The translations under genes were made by a program, and so were the position numbers. Below the pieces are notes generated by a model. That model was not told the origin of the DNA. It was given only the letters and a program-made list of their open reading frames with translations, and searched no databases. From Rhodospirillales bacterium 69-11 (lineage in GTDB: Bacteria; Pseudomonadota; Alphaproteobacteria; Acetobacterales; Acetobacteraceae), in the NCBI GenBank assembly GCA_001898425.1, contig MKTV01000021.1:221-64220 (forward strand): a DNA stretch of 64,000 nucleotides, read 5' to 3'. Of this stretch, positions 34,582 through 43,304 are shown piece after piece; position 1 is the first letter of the stretch, and the number at the start of each line of letters is the position of its first letter.

Positions 34582-35919
34582 ATGACCCCGCAACGCCGCC
34601 CCTTCCTCTCCCGCACGTCCGCCTTCCCCGACGACGCCGACTCCCCGGTCCGGGTGCTGGAGGAATGCCTGGCCGAAATCGGCCGGCGTGAGACGGAGGT
34701 CGGGGCCTTCACGGTCATCGACGAGGCGGGCGCGCGCCAGGCGGCGGCGGCATCCGCGGCGCGATGGCGGGCCGGCACGCCACTCTCCCCCGTCGACGGC
34801 ATGCCGGTCGGCGTGAAGGACATGATCGACACCGCCGACCTGGTGACCGGCATGGGCTCGCCGCTGTTCGACGGGCACCGCCCGCGCTTCGACGCGGCCA
34901 GCGTGCAGGGGCTGCGCGAAGCCGGCGCGGTCATCCTGGGCAAGACCGTCACGACGGAATTCGCCTCCACCGCGCCGCGCGGCACCCGCAATCCCTGGGA
35001 TCCCGCGCGGACACCGGGCGGCAGCAGCAGCGGGTCCGCTGCCGCCGTCGGCTGCGGCATGCTGTGCGGCGCGCTGGGCACGCAGGTCGTGGGATCGATC
35101 CTGCGACCCTCCGGCTTCTGCGGCGCCTACGGGTTCAAGCCCTCGGTCGGCGCCATCAACCGCGGCGGCAGCCTGGACTTCCTGAGCCAGAGCGTGACCG
35201 GGACCATCGCCGCCAGTCTCGCGGACGCATGGGCCATGGCCCGCGCGGTGGCCGACCGGGTGGGCGGCGATCCGGGCTGTCCCGGCCTCGTCGGCCCGCC
35301 GACACTCCCGCCGGCGCACGCGCCGATGCAGCTCGCGGTGCTGCGCACGGCAGGTTGGCCGCTTGTGCCCGCGGGGGCCCGCGCCTCCCTCGACGCGGCG
35401 CTGGAGCGGCTGCGCGCGGCGGGCGTCCGCATCCTGCTGCCGGAGGACAGCGCGATGCTCGCCGCGCTCGAGACGGCCACCCAGGATGCCATGGCGATCA
35501 CGATGGGGATCAATGCCTGGGAATGGCGCTGGCCGCTGGGCAGCTTCGTCGCGCGGGATGCCGCCGCGCTCAGCCCCAGCTCGCGGGAGCGGCACGCCCG
35601 CGCCCTGGCCATGACCCAGGCGGAGTATGCCGCCCTGCTGGAACGCCGCGCGGCGGCACGGGCGGTGTACGCGGCGCTGGCCGGGGGCGTGGACGCGGTG
35701 ATCGGCGTGACCGCGCCCGGGGCCGCCCCGCGCGGCCTGGACAGCACCGGAAATCCCATCTGCGTCGTGCCCGGCTCCCTGCTCGGCGCCCCGGGCGTCA
35801 GCCTGCCGGTGCTCGAGGACGAGGGTCTCCCCCTCGGCCTGCAGGTGCTGGGCTTTCCCCAGCGGGATTCGGAGCTGTTCGCCGTCGCGCGGTGGATCGA
35901 CGACGTCCTGAACGGCTGA
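34582..35919 (+). CDS. amidase signature family enzyme
   Basis: Hydrolyses an amide bond using a Ser-cisSer-Lys triad. 445 residues. The triad lysine is in GMPVGVKDMIDTADL, the cis-serine in TPGGSSSGSAAAVGCGM and the nucleophile serine in QVVGSILRPSGFCG, where Leu replaces the more usual Arg after the Ser-Ile pair. FKPSVGAINRGG follows as in bacterial aryl-acylamidases and GatA relatives. It is too short and isolated from gatB/gatC to be GatA. Substrate unknown. GAAGGAGA precedes the ATG. It stands alone, 152 bp before the phosphofructokinase gene. Confidence 0.88.
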   Translation: MTPQRRPFLSRTSAFPDDADSPVRVLEECLAEIGRRETEVGAFTVIDEAGARQAAAASAARWRAGTPLSPVDGMPVGVKDMIDTADLVTGMGSPLFDGHRPRFDAASVQGLREAGAVILGKTVTTEFASTAPRGTRNPWDPARTPGGSSSGSAAAVGCGMLCGALGTQVVGSILRPSGFCGAYGFKPSVGAINRGGSLDFLSQSVTGTIAASLADAWAMARAVADRVGGDPGCPGLVGPPTLPPAHAPMQLAVLRTAGWPLVPAGARASLDAALERLRAAGVRILLPEDSAMLAALETATQDAMAITMGINAWEWRWPLGSFVARDAAALSPSSRERHARALAMTQAEYAALLERRAAARAVYAALAGGVDAVIGVTAPGAAPRGLDSTGNPICVVPGSLLGAPGVSLPVLEDEGLPLGLQVLGFPQRDSELFAVARWIDDVLNG

Positions 35920-36071
35920 TCACGGGCCGCGACCCGCCAGCACGGGTCGCGCATCCGCCGCGCCGGCGCGGGTCGCACCGTCAACCGCCGAGCGCGGCGC
36001 GCGCGATCGGCGGCAATCCCCGGCATGGCGCTTGCGTTATCGTCCGAACGACAGCCAGCGTGCGGGGTCCG

Positions 36072-37043
36072 ATGAAGACGATCGCAGTCCTGACGAGCGG
36101 AGGCGACGCGCCCGGCATGAACGCCGCGATCCGCGCCGTCACCCGCAGCGCCCTCGACCAGGGCATGACCGTGCATGGCGTCCGGCAGGGGTGGCAGGGC
36201 CTGGTCGACGGTCAGTTCCAGCGCCTCAGCGCGCGTGACGTGGGCGGGATAATCCAGGTGGGCGGCACCTTCCTGGGCAGCGCGCGGAGTGCCGAGTTCC
36301 GGGAAGAGAGCGGCCGCTCCAAGGCGCTGCGCAACCTGTCCCAGGCCGGGATCGACGGCGTGGTGGTGATCGGCGGCAACGGATCCCAGACCGGCTCCTT
36401 CAAGCTCAGCGAGATGGGCGTGCACGTGGTCGGCGTCGCCTCGACGATCGACAACGACCTGCTGGGCACGGACATCACGATCGGCGCCGACACGGCGATC
36501 AACGTGACGCTGGAGGCGATCGATCACCTGCGCACCACCGGCTCCTCCCACAACCGCGCCTTCCTCGTGGAGACGATGGGCCGCGACTGCGGCTACCTCG
36601 CGATGATGGCCGGGCTCGCGGGCGGGGCGGAGGTCATCTCCACGCCCGAACATGAAGTGCCGGCCGCCGAGATCGCCCTTCGCCTGCGCGCGGCGTTCGA
36701 GCGGGGCAAGACCCACGCCATCGTCGTCATCGCCGAGGGCGTGAAGGAGAACGCCGCCAAGATCATGGCCTATTTCGAAGCGGAGCGTCAGCACACCGGC
36801 TTCGATCTGCGGGCGACCACGCTGGGCCACGTGGTCCGCGGCGCGCCGCCCCGTGCCTTCGACCGCATCCTCGCCACCCGGCTCGGCGTCGGCGCGGTCA
36901 AGGCGCTGGGCGAGGGCGCGACCGGCGTGCTGATCGGCTACCAGAAGAACGAGGTCACCCGCACGCCCCTGGCCGAAGTGGTGGGGCGGACGAAGCCTGT
37001 GCATGTCGAGCTCGTGGAGCTGGCGCGCACGCTCGCGAAGTAG
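36072..37043 (+). CDS. pfkA: 6-phosphofructokinase
   Basis: Phosphorylates fructose-6-phosphate. 323 residues, the short PfkA length. Motifs in order: LTSGGDAPGMNAAIRAV, IGGNGSQTGS, STIDNDLLGTDITIG (the base and metal aspartates) and VETMGRDCGYLAMMAGLA. Position 2 of the phosphoryl-donor motif GGDGS is Asn here (GGNGS). The Gly after it favours ATP over pyrophosphate as donor, since pyrophosphate enzymes have Asp there. The start at 36072 is the only one placing LTSGGDAPG at the normal distance from the N-terminus. Enzymes of this step are missing from many Acetobacteraceae, which makes its presence informative. Confidence 0.92.
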   Translation: MKTIAVLTSGGDAPGMNAAIRAVTRSALDQGMTVHGVRQGWQGLVDGQFQRLSARDVGGIIQVGGTFLGSARSAEFREESGRSKALRNLSQAGIDGVVVIGGNGSQTGSFKLSEMGVHVVGVASTIDNDLLGTDITIGADTAINVTLEAIDHLRTTGSSHNRAFLVETMGRDCGYLAMMAGLAGGAEVISTPEHEVPAAEIALRLRAAFERGKTHAIVVIAEGVKENAAKIMAYFEAERQHTGFDLRATTLGHVVRGAPPRAFDRILATRLGVGAVKALGEGATGVLIGYQKNEVTRTPLAEVVGRTKPVHVELVELARTLAK

Positions 37044-37224
37044 CCAGGACCGGCGTCAGCCCTCCACGGTGATCGGCAGATCGGTCCGCGTCGCCGCGCG
37101 CGAGGCACGTCAATGCTGCGCGCGCCCGGCGCGCCGATGCCGCGCGCGCGTGCAGGGTCCGGTCAAGTCGCCCGTATTCGAGGCATTCCGGACGGACGCC
37201 GCCCGGCCCGGTGCGATCCGCCTC

Positions 37225-38844
37225 TCACGGACGCATTCCGAACCGGGAGGGCCCCGGCGTGCGCAGCGGCGCGGCCATGTTGGCGAAGTCGCACAGCAGG
37301 CGGCGCGTGTCGCGCGGATCGATCACCTCGTCGACCCAGAACGCCTCCGCCGTGCGGAACGGGGAGCGCAGGCGGTTCAGCCGCTCCTCGATCTCCTCGA
37401 GCTTGGCTTGCGGGTCGTCGGCCGCATCGATCTCGGCGCGGTACGCGGCCTCGATCCCGCCTTCCAGCGGCAGCGAGCCCCAGCTTCCGGACGGCCAGGC
37501 GTAGCGGACGCAGTAGTGGCCCACCGGCTGGTGCCCGAGGCCTCCGACCCCGTAGGCATTGCGGACGACGATGGAGCACCAGGGGACGGTGGTCTGGTTG
37601 ATCGCCGACAGCGCCCGCACGCCCCAGCGGATGACGGCGCTGCTCTCTGCCTTCAGGCCCACCTGGAAGCCCGGGCAGTCCACCAGGTGCACGACCGGCA
37701 GGTGGAACGTCTCCGCCATGTCGACGAAGCGGATGATCTTGTTGCAAGCATCCGCGGTCCAGGCGCCGCCGTCGAACAGCGGGTCGCCCGCCATCACGGC
37801 CACCGGCCAGCCGTCCAGCCGCGCGAGGCCCGTGATGATGGAGCGGCCGAACATCTGGCCCATCTCGAAGAAGCTGCCCTTGTCGACCACCATCTCGATG
37901 ATCCGGCGCATGTGGTACGGCTGCTTCTTGTTGCGCGGGATGATGCTGAGCAGCTTCTCGTCGCGCCGGCCGCTGTCGTCCCACCCGCGCACGCGCGGCG
38001 GCAGGTCGTGGATCGAACTCGGCATGTAGGACAGGAAGCGGCGCGCAGCCTCGAAGGCCTGCTCCTCGGTGTCGGTCGCGTGGTCCACCGCGCCGCAGGC
38101 GAGCTGCACCTTCCAGCCGCCGAGTTCCTGCTTGCTCCGCGGTTCCCCGAGCCGCTCGACGACGGGGGGGCCGGCGACGAAGACGGCGGCGATGTCCTTG
38201 ACCATCACCGAGTAGTGGGAGGCGACCAGCCGCGCCGCGCCCAGGCCCGCCACGGAGCCCAGGCCGAGGCCGACCACCGGCACCTCCGCCATCTGCTGCG
38301 CGACGAGGTCGAAGGAGGTCGTCTCGGTCAGGCCGCCCGGCAGGTTGGCCCGGCCGGTGGTCTCGATCGTCTTCACCGATCCACCGCCGCCGGAGCCCTC
38401 GATGAGGCGGATCAGCGGCATGCGGAAGCGGGTCGCGATCTCCTCCGACATCTTCGGCTTGCCCTTGATCGAGGCATCCGCCGATCCGCCGCGCAGGGTG
38501 AAATCGTCGCCCGCGACGACCACGGGGCGCCCGTCCAGCAGGCCGCGGCCGAACACGCAGTTTGCCGGGCTGAAGCCGGTGATGTTGCCCTGCGCGTCGT
38601 AGGTCGCCTTGCCGGTGATGCTGCCGATCTCGTGGAACGTGCCGGGATCGAGCAGCTTGTCGATCCGCTCGCGGACGGTCAGGCGCCCGCCGGCATGTTG
38701 CCGCGCCACCCGGTCCTTGCCGCCCAGTTCGCGGGCGAGCGCCTGGCGATGCCGGAGTTCGGCGAGTTCGGGTTCCCAGCTGTCGGGAGCCGGGGTCTTG
38801 GCCGCGCGGGTGGTCGCACGCAGCGGCGGCGTGTCATCGGTCAT
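37225..38844 (-). CDS. acyl-CoA carboxylase carboxyltransferase (beta) subunit
   Basis: 539 residues with the two crotonase-like halves of biotin-dependent acyl-CoA carboxyltransferases. Signatures are RLTVRERIDKLLDPGTF, GRPVVVAGDDFTLRGGSADASIKGK in the N-half, and PVVHLVDCPGFQVG with the oxyanion glycines in the C-half. It resembles propionyl- or acetyl-CoA carboxylase beta chains but no biotinylated alpha subunit is present in the window. The start MTDDTPPLRA is chosen over the longer open frame because the extra residues read non-family sequence. It is divergent from the enoyl-CoA hydratase gene (141 bp), suggesting shared control of an acyl-CoA pathway. Confidence 0.87.
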   Translation of the reverse strand: MTDDTPPLRATTRAAKTPAPDSWEPELAELRHRQALARELGGKDRVARQHAGGRLTVRERIDKLLDPGTFHEIGSITGKATYDAQGNITGFSPANCVFGRGLLDGRPVVVAGDDFTLRGGSADASIKGKPKMSEEIATRFRMPLIRLIEGSGGGGSVKTIETTGRANLPGGLTETTSFDLVAQQMAEVPVVGLGLGSVAGLGAARLVASHYSVMVKDIAAVFVAGPPVVERLGEPRSKQELGGWKVQLACGAVDHATDTEEQAFEAARRFLSYMPSSIHDLPPRVRGWDDSGRRDEKLLSIIPRNKKQPYHMRRIIEMVVDKGSFFEMGQMFGRSIITGLARLDGWPVAVMAGDPLFDGGAWTADACNKIIRFVDMAETFHLPVVHLVDCPGFQVGLKAESSAVIRWGVRALSAINQTTVPWCSIVVRNAYGVGGLGHQPVGHYCVRYAWPSGSWGSLPLEGGIEAAYRAEIDAADDPQAKLEEIEERLNRLRSPFRTAEAFWVDEVIDPRDTRRLLCDFANMAAPLRTPGPSRFGMRP

Positions 38845-38985
38845 GAGCAGGCGTTTCCTTTCCTGCGCAGACGCTAGGAAGGATCGTGCTCGCGCGCAAC
38901 GTCGGCCGTTCGGCGTTCGGCGTTCGGGCGCGTGGCCCTGGCTCCCGCCGCCATGCGCCCTATGATGCCGGCAGGAGGTGACGCC

Positions 38986-39750
38986 ATGACCGACGAACTG
39001 CTCTACGAGGTGCGCGACGGCATCGGCCATGTCGTGCTCAACCGCCCGCAGGCCCGCAACGCGCTGACCTTCGCGATGTACGAGCGGCTGGCGGAGATCG
39101 CCGGCGACCCGGGGGAGGCGCGCGCCCTCGTCCTGACGGGCGCCGGCGAGAAGGCGTTCGCCGCGGGCACCGATATCGGCCAGTTCCGCGCCTTCCAGGG
39201 CGCCGAGGACGCGATCGCCTACGAGGACAAGCTCGAGCGCGTCATCGGCATCCTGGAGCGGTGCCGCGTCCCCACGATCGCCGCCGTGGCGGGCGCCTGC
39301 ACCGGCGGGGGCGCGGGGATCGCCGCGGCCTGCGACCTGCGCATCGCGGCGGCCAATGCGCGCTTCGGCTTCCCCATCGCACGCACGCTGGGCAATTGCC
39401 TGTCGATCGCGAACATCGCCCGCCTCGCCGCCCTGATCGGCCCGGCGCGCGTGACCGAGATGATCTTCACGGCGCGCCTGCTCGACGCGGAGGAAGCACG
39501 CGCCGCCGGGCTCGTCAGCGAGGTGCTGCCCGATCCGGTCGCGCTCGCCGAACGGGCCGAGGCGCTCGCGCGGCAGGTCGCCGGCAATGCGCCGCTCACC
39601 CTGCGCGCGACGAAGGAGGCACTGCGGCGCCTGCGCGACTCGTTGCCACCGGACGAGGACCTGATCCGCCTCTGCTACACCAGCGCCGACTTCCGGGAGG
39701 GCATGGACGCCTTCCTGACCAAGCGCACGCCGGTGTGGCAGGGGCGGTAG
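38986..39750 (+). CDS. enoyl-CoA hydratase/isomerase family protein
   Basis: 254 residues, crotonase fold. The start IGHVVLNRPQARNALTF and the CoA-binding/oxyanion segment EKAFAAGTDIGQF are clear. The second oxyanion loop is AGACTGGGAGIAAACDLRIA. The position of the first catalytic Glu of true hydratases reads Ala (GGGAGIA) and the second catalytic position is in FPIARTLGNCLS, so water addition by the classical Glu pair is doubtful and another crotonase reaction is possible. A textbook ribosome-binding site AGGAGGTG ends 5 nt before the ATG, which settles the start. Confidence 0.88.
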   Translation: MTDELLYEVRDGIGHVVLNRPQARNALTFAMYERLAEIAGDPGEARALVLTGAGEKAFAAGTDIGQFRAFQGAEDAIAYEDKLERVIGILERCRVPTIAAVAGACTGGGAGIAAACDLRIAAANARFGFPIARTLGNCLSIANIARLAALIGPARVTEMIFTARLLDAEEARAAGLVSEVLPDPVALAERAEALARQVAGNAPLTLRATKEALRRLRDSLPPDEDLIRLCYTSADFREGMDAFLTKRTPVWQGR

Positions 39751-39794
39751 TCCCGCGGGCTCCTGTCGCGCCGTGAGAGTGACGCGTCCCGGAC

Positions 39795-41099
39795 TCAGGC
39801 CGGGAAGGCCGTCTCCATCGCGCGGCGGATGCGGACCGCGTCATCCGCCGCGTCGATGCGCACGTCTGGCCAGGTGACCGGCTGGCCCGCCGGCACGTCG
39901 CGCAGCAGCGGGACGCGGTTGGCGAGGCCGATCGGCAGGCCGCCGATGCGCAGGCTCTCCGCGGCCGGGAACAGCTTGCCCCACACGCAGGCGCCACCCT
40001 CGCCGTCCAGCACCTCGCCCGCACGCAGGTCGCGTTTGGCCGTCGCCACCACGTCGCCGCGGAAGCCGGTCGGTGCGCCCGTCGGCTCCCGCCGGAGCGC
40101 CGCCGACAGCACGGAGACGTTCAGCTCGAGCCCGATCAGGTGGAATGGCCGATAGAGCGCGGAGATCCGGCCGGAGGGGTCGGTCACCACGCCGTATTCC
40201 TGGAAGCAGCGCACGGCGTAGTCGTTCGGTGCCTCGAACGCGACGAACACGCCCCAGCGCAGGTCGTTCCGCACCGGCGAGCCGTCGCGATGCACCGACG
40301 AGATCACCTCCACCTGCCCGGCATGGTGGAGCGCGCCGGCATTGCCGGGCCGCAGGACGTCCGCGAGCTCGTGCGTGCCGCACGGCGGGAAGGCGAGCCC
40401 ATTGGGCGGCGGCGTCAGGCCGGTCGCGTTCGCCACCGCGGCCATCTCGATCCCCGACTTCGTGCCGTCCAGGAAGGAGTTGAACATCTGCGGGTTCATC
40501 CCGCCGGTCCGCGCCTGTTCGGCGGTCAGCCCGTAATATCCCCATACCGTTTCGGGCGTGGACGCGTGGTATTCGGGCATGTATTTCGTGCCCTTGCCCG
40601 CCGCGATCACGCGGAAGCCGCAGGCCTGCGCCCAGTCCACCATCTCGCAGATCAACGCCGGCTGGTCGCCATAGGCGAGCGAGTAGACCACGCCGGCCTG
40701 TTCCGCCTCCCGCGCGAGCAGCGGGCCGGCGAGCACGTCCGCCTCCACGTTCACCATGACGATGTGCTTGCCTGCCGCGATCGCGCGGCGCGCATGCGAG
40801 AGGCCGGCCGGCGCGTGGCCGGTCGCCTCCACCACCACCTCGATCTCGGGCGCGGCAAACAGGTCGGCCGCGTCGTCGGTGAAGCGGGTCGCCTCGATCC
40901 GCGCGGCCTCCCAGCCGACGCCGCGGCAGGCGGCGCGGGCGCGGTCGGGGGAGAGATCGGCGATCATCGCGACCTCCAGGCCCGGCGTCGTCGGCACCTG
41001 GGAGAGGAACATGGAGCCGAACTTGCCGGCCCCGATCAGGCCGACCCGCACCGGGCGCCCGGCATCGAGGCGCTTCTGCAGCAGGCGATACAGGTTCAT
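39795..41099 (-). CDS. SAF-domain NAD(P)-dependent oxidoreductase (homoserine-dehydrogenase-like)
   Basis: 434 residues. The N-terminal Rossmann domain starts with PVRVGLIGAGKFGSMFLSQ and continues through VVVEATGHAPAG and GKHIVMVNVEADVL, like homoserine dehydrogenase. The catalytic part has MVDWAQACGFRVIAAGKGTKYMP and MNPQMFNSFLDGTKSG. The C-terminal 85 residues form an SAF domain (ATAKRDLRAGEVLDGEGGACV). Relatives act on sugar-acid or polyol-derived substrates; homoserine itself is unlikely. I start at MNLYRLLQKRLDAG, since the longer frame reads non-family sequence. It has no convincing operon partner. Confidence 0.8.
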   Translation of the reverse strand: MNLYRLLQKRLDAGRPVRVGLIGAGKFGSMFLSQVPTTPGLEVAMIADLSPDRARAACRGVGWEAARIEATRFTDDAADLFAAPEIEVVVEATGHAPAGLSHARRAIAAGKHIVMVNVEADVLAGPLLAREAEQAGVVYSLAYGDQPALICEMVDWAQACGFRVIAAGKGTKYMPEYHASTPETVWGYYGLTAEQARTGGMNPQMFNSFLDGTKSGIEMAAVANATGLTPPPNGLAFPPCGTHELADVLRPGNAGALHHAGQVEVISSVHRDGSPVRNDLRWGVFVAFEAPNDYAVRCFQEYGVVTDPSGRISALYRPFHLIGLELNVSVLSAALRREPTGAPTGFRGDVVATAKRDLRAGEVLDGEGGACVWGKLFPAAESLRIGGLPIGLANRVPLLRDVPAGQPVTWPDVRIDAADDAVRIRRAMETAFPA

Positions 41100-41463
41100 G
41101 CGACGCTCCCTTGATCCCGGCGCACCGGTATCAGAGCGTCCCTGGCCGAGCAAACCGTTCCGCCGGGGCATGGCCGTGCGTCGGGCCGAACAGACCGGAT
41201 CGGAGTCCGTCGCACCCTGGGAACGAGTGGCCGCCCCTGTCGCGCGTCGGTCGTCATGGCGAACCGCCTGCGTCGACCAGCGGATCGCCCCAGGCACCCG
41301 CCGCGCATCGTTCGGGACGAAACGACACTATACACAGGCAGCAACGAAATGCATGAACCTGTCGAGCAAACGTCACTGTGCGCGTGTGCGTGAAACTTGA
41401 AGTCGCGATGCGCGAACGCGTACGATCCGAATCGAAATTCGTGTAGGACCTGCAGGCCACGAG
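41100..41463. promoter_or_regulatory. 364-bp divergent intergenic region before the cyclase gene
   Basis: Relatively AT-rich from about 41320. Short inverted repeats are visible: TCGCG-ATG-CGCGA near 41403 and CGAAT-CGAA-ATTCG near 41428, both within 60 bp of the cyclase start. It probably contains the promoters for both flanking genes. No consensus promoter can be assigned with confidence. Confidence 0.4.
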
Positions 41464-43263
41464 ATGACGTCGGTCTCCTGTCATGATGCCGGATCGGAGC
41501 CGTCGCCCGCCCGTCGACTGGTGGCGGTGCTGCATCTCGACATCGTCGGCTACACGCGGCTGATCGCACTCGACGACCTGCACACGTTGATGCGCATGCG
41601 GCGCATCCGCGCGGAGATCGTCACCGTCGAGGCAACGCGCAACGGCGGCGTGCTGCATCAATCGGCCGGTGACTCGCTGCTGATCACCTTCGACAGCATC
41701 GCCGGCGCCGTGGCGTGCAGCCTGAACATCCAGCGCCGGGTCGGTGAAGCCGAAGCCGGCGAGCCGGAGGAGCGGCGGATCACCTTCCGCGCGGGGATCG
41801 ACGTCGGCGACGTGATCGCGGACGGCTCCGACATCCATGGCAACGGCGTCAACGTGGCGGTGCGGCTGCAGAGCGCTTGCCCGGTTGGGCAGGTCTGCAT
41901 CTCGCGAGCCGTCCACGACCATCTCCACGGCCAGCTCGGCGTTCCCGTCCAGCCGCTCGGTCGCCTGCCACTGAAGAACATCGCAGAGCCGGTCGAGGCT
42001 TTCGTGCTGTGGGTCGATGCGCACCTCCTTCCGGCGATGCCGATCGGCAACCCTGATGCGCGGCCCGTGACCAGCACGCCGTCCATCGCCACGCTGCCGT
42101 TCCGCGTGCTGTCGCTGAACGTGGAAGACCGCCTTCTCGTGGACGGGCTGGTCGAGGAAATCAATCATAGCCTGGCCGGGTTGAAGGAGCTGTTCGTCAT
42201 CTCCCGCGGCTCCACCCTGCGCTACGATCCCGATCACGCGGATCTCGCCGAGGTCGCGCGGGAGCTGGGCGTCGGCTACATCCTGCATGGCAGCGTCCGC
42301 CGCGCGCCGCAGGGGCTGCGCATCCGGACCGAACTCGCCGATGCGTCCGATCTGCGCGTCATCCGCTCCGACCATTACGACGGCGAGGGAGCGAGCCTGT
42401 TCGAGCTGCAGGAACGGATCGCGCTGCAGGTCGCGGCGACGATCGTGCCGGACGTGCGCGAGCGGGAGATGCGCCGCGCGATGCGCAAGCCGCCCTCGAG
42501 CCTGACGGCCTACGACCTCGTGCTGCAGGCGGTCGATGCGCTGTTCCGCATCACCTACAAGCCGTTCCTGCGCGCCCGCGCCCTGCTGCAGCAGGCGATC
42601 GCGCTCGATCCCGATTATGCGCCCGCCTACAGCTACGCCGCGTATGCCTGCATCTTCCAGGTGGGCGAGGGCTGGTCCGTGGACCCCGAGGCCGATGCGC
42701 GCGCCGCCGCGGAGCTGGCCGCGCAGGCAATCGAGCGGGATCCCCACGATGCGATCGCGCTTGCGATCTGCGGCCATGTGCATGCCTTCCTGCTGCACCG
42801 GTTCGATGAGGCGGTGCACGCGCTGGACCGTGCGATCGAAGCCGGCCCGAACTGCCCGCTCGCCTGGACCATGAGCAGCGCCACCTGCGGCTACCTGGGC
42901 CAGGGCCGGCTCGCGGTGGAGCGCGCGGAACGCGGGCTGCAGCTCTCGCCACTGGACGTGCGGGTGTTCTGGCCGCAGGCGATCCTGGCGCAGGCCCACT
43001 ACGTCGACGGCGATTACGCACAGGCGATCGAGTGGGCGCGCAGGGCGCTGGGCAACTGCCCGACCGCCATCTTCAATCTGCGCACGCTGGCCGTGAGCCT
43101 GGTCGCCCGCGGCGCCGTCCGGGAGGCACGCGAGATCGCCGCGCACCTGCTGGAGATCCGGCCGGATTTCCGGCTGACCACCTACGCCGCGCATTGTCCA
43201 TTCCGCGGCGAGCACCTCACACGCTGGATCGAACGGCTGCGCGAGGCCGGGCTGCCGGATTGA
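41464..43263 (+). CDS. class III adenylate/guanylate cyclase with TolB-like and TPR regions
   Basis: 599 residues. The cyclase domain covers about 18-185: first metal aspartate Asp26 in AVLHLDIVGYTRLIA, second Asp70 in HQSAGDSLLITF, dimer segment ITFRAGIDVGDVI and the ribose-binding HGNGVNVAVRLQ. Residues about 210-330 form a TolB/FlgO-like domain (SIATLPFRVLS, LARELGVGYILHGSVR-type sequence). TPR-like helices fill 370-590 (YKPFLRARALLQQAIALDPDYAPAY). This architecture is common among cytoplasmic cyclases of alphaproteobacteria. The product nucleotide cannot be told from sequence. It heads a rightward cluster that includes a cyclic-nucleotide receptor. Confidence 0.88.
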   Translation: MTSVSCHDAGSEPSPARRLVAVLHLDIVGYTRLIALDDLHTLMRMRRIRAEIVTVEATRNGGVLHQSAGDSLLITFDSIAGAVACSLNIQRRVGEAEAGEPEERRITFRAGIDVGDVIADGSDIHGNGVNVAVRLQSACPVGQVCISRAVHDHLHGQLGVPVQPLGRLPLKNIAEPVEAFVLWVDAHLLPAMPIGNPDARPVTSTPSIATLPFRVLSLNVEDRLLVDGLVEEINHSLAGLKELFVISRGSTLRYDPDHADLAEVARELGVGYILHGSVRRAPQGLRIRTELADASDLRVIRSDHYDGEGASLFELQERIALQVAATIVPDVREREMRRAMRKPPSSLTAYDLVLQAVDALFRITYKPFLRARALLQQAIALDPDYAPAYSYAAYACIFQVGEGWSVDPEADARAAAELAAQAIERDPHDAIALAICGHVHAFLLHRFDEAVHALDRAIEAGPNCPLAWTMSSATCGYLGQGRLAVERAERGLQLSPLDVRVFWPQAILAQAHYVDGDYAQAIEWARRALGNCPTAIFNLRTLAVSLVARGAVREAREIAAHLLEIRPDFRLTTYAAHCPFRGEHLTRWIERLREAGLPD

Positions 43264-43304
43264 GCCACCCCCCGCGACGGCTGCCATCACCAAGGGGGAC
43301 GTCG

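Noticed and set aside
39795-41099. Homoserine dehydrogenase (hom)
   Set aside because: Only the Rossmann part is similar; the C-terminal SAF domain and absence of an ACT domain point to a different oxidoreductase family.
41254-43293. 679-codon minus-strand frame
   Set aside because: Antisense to the cyclase gene, whose motifs are intact on the plus strand.
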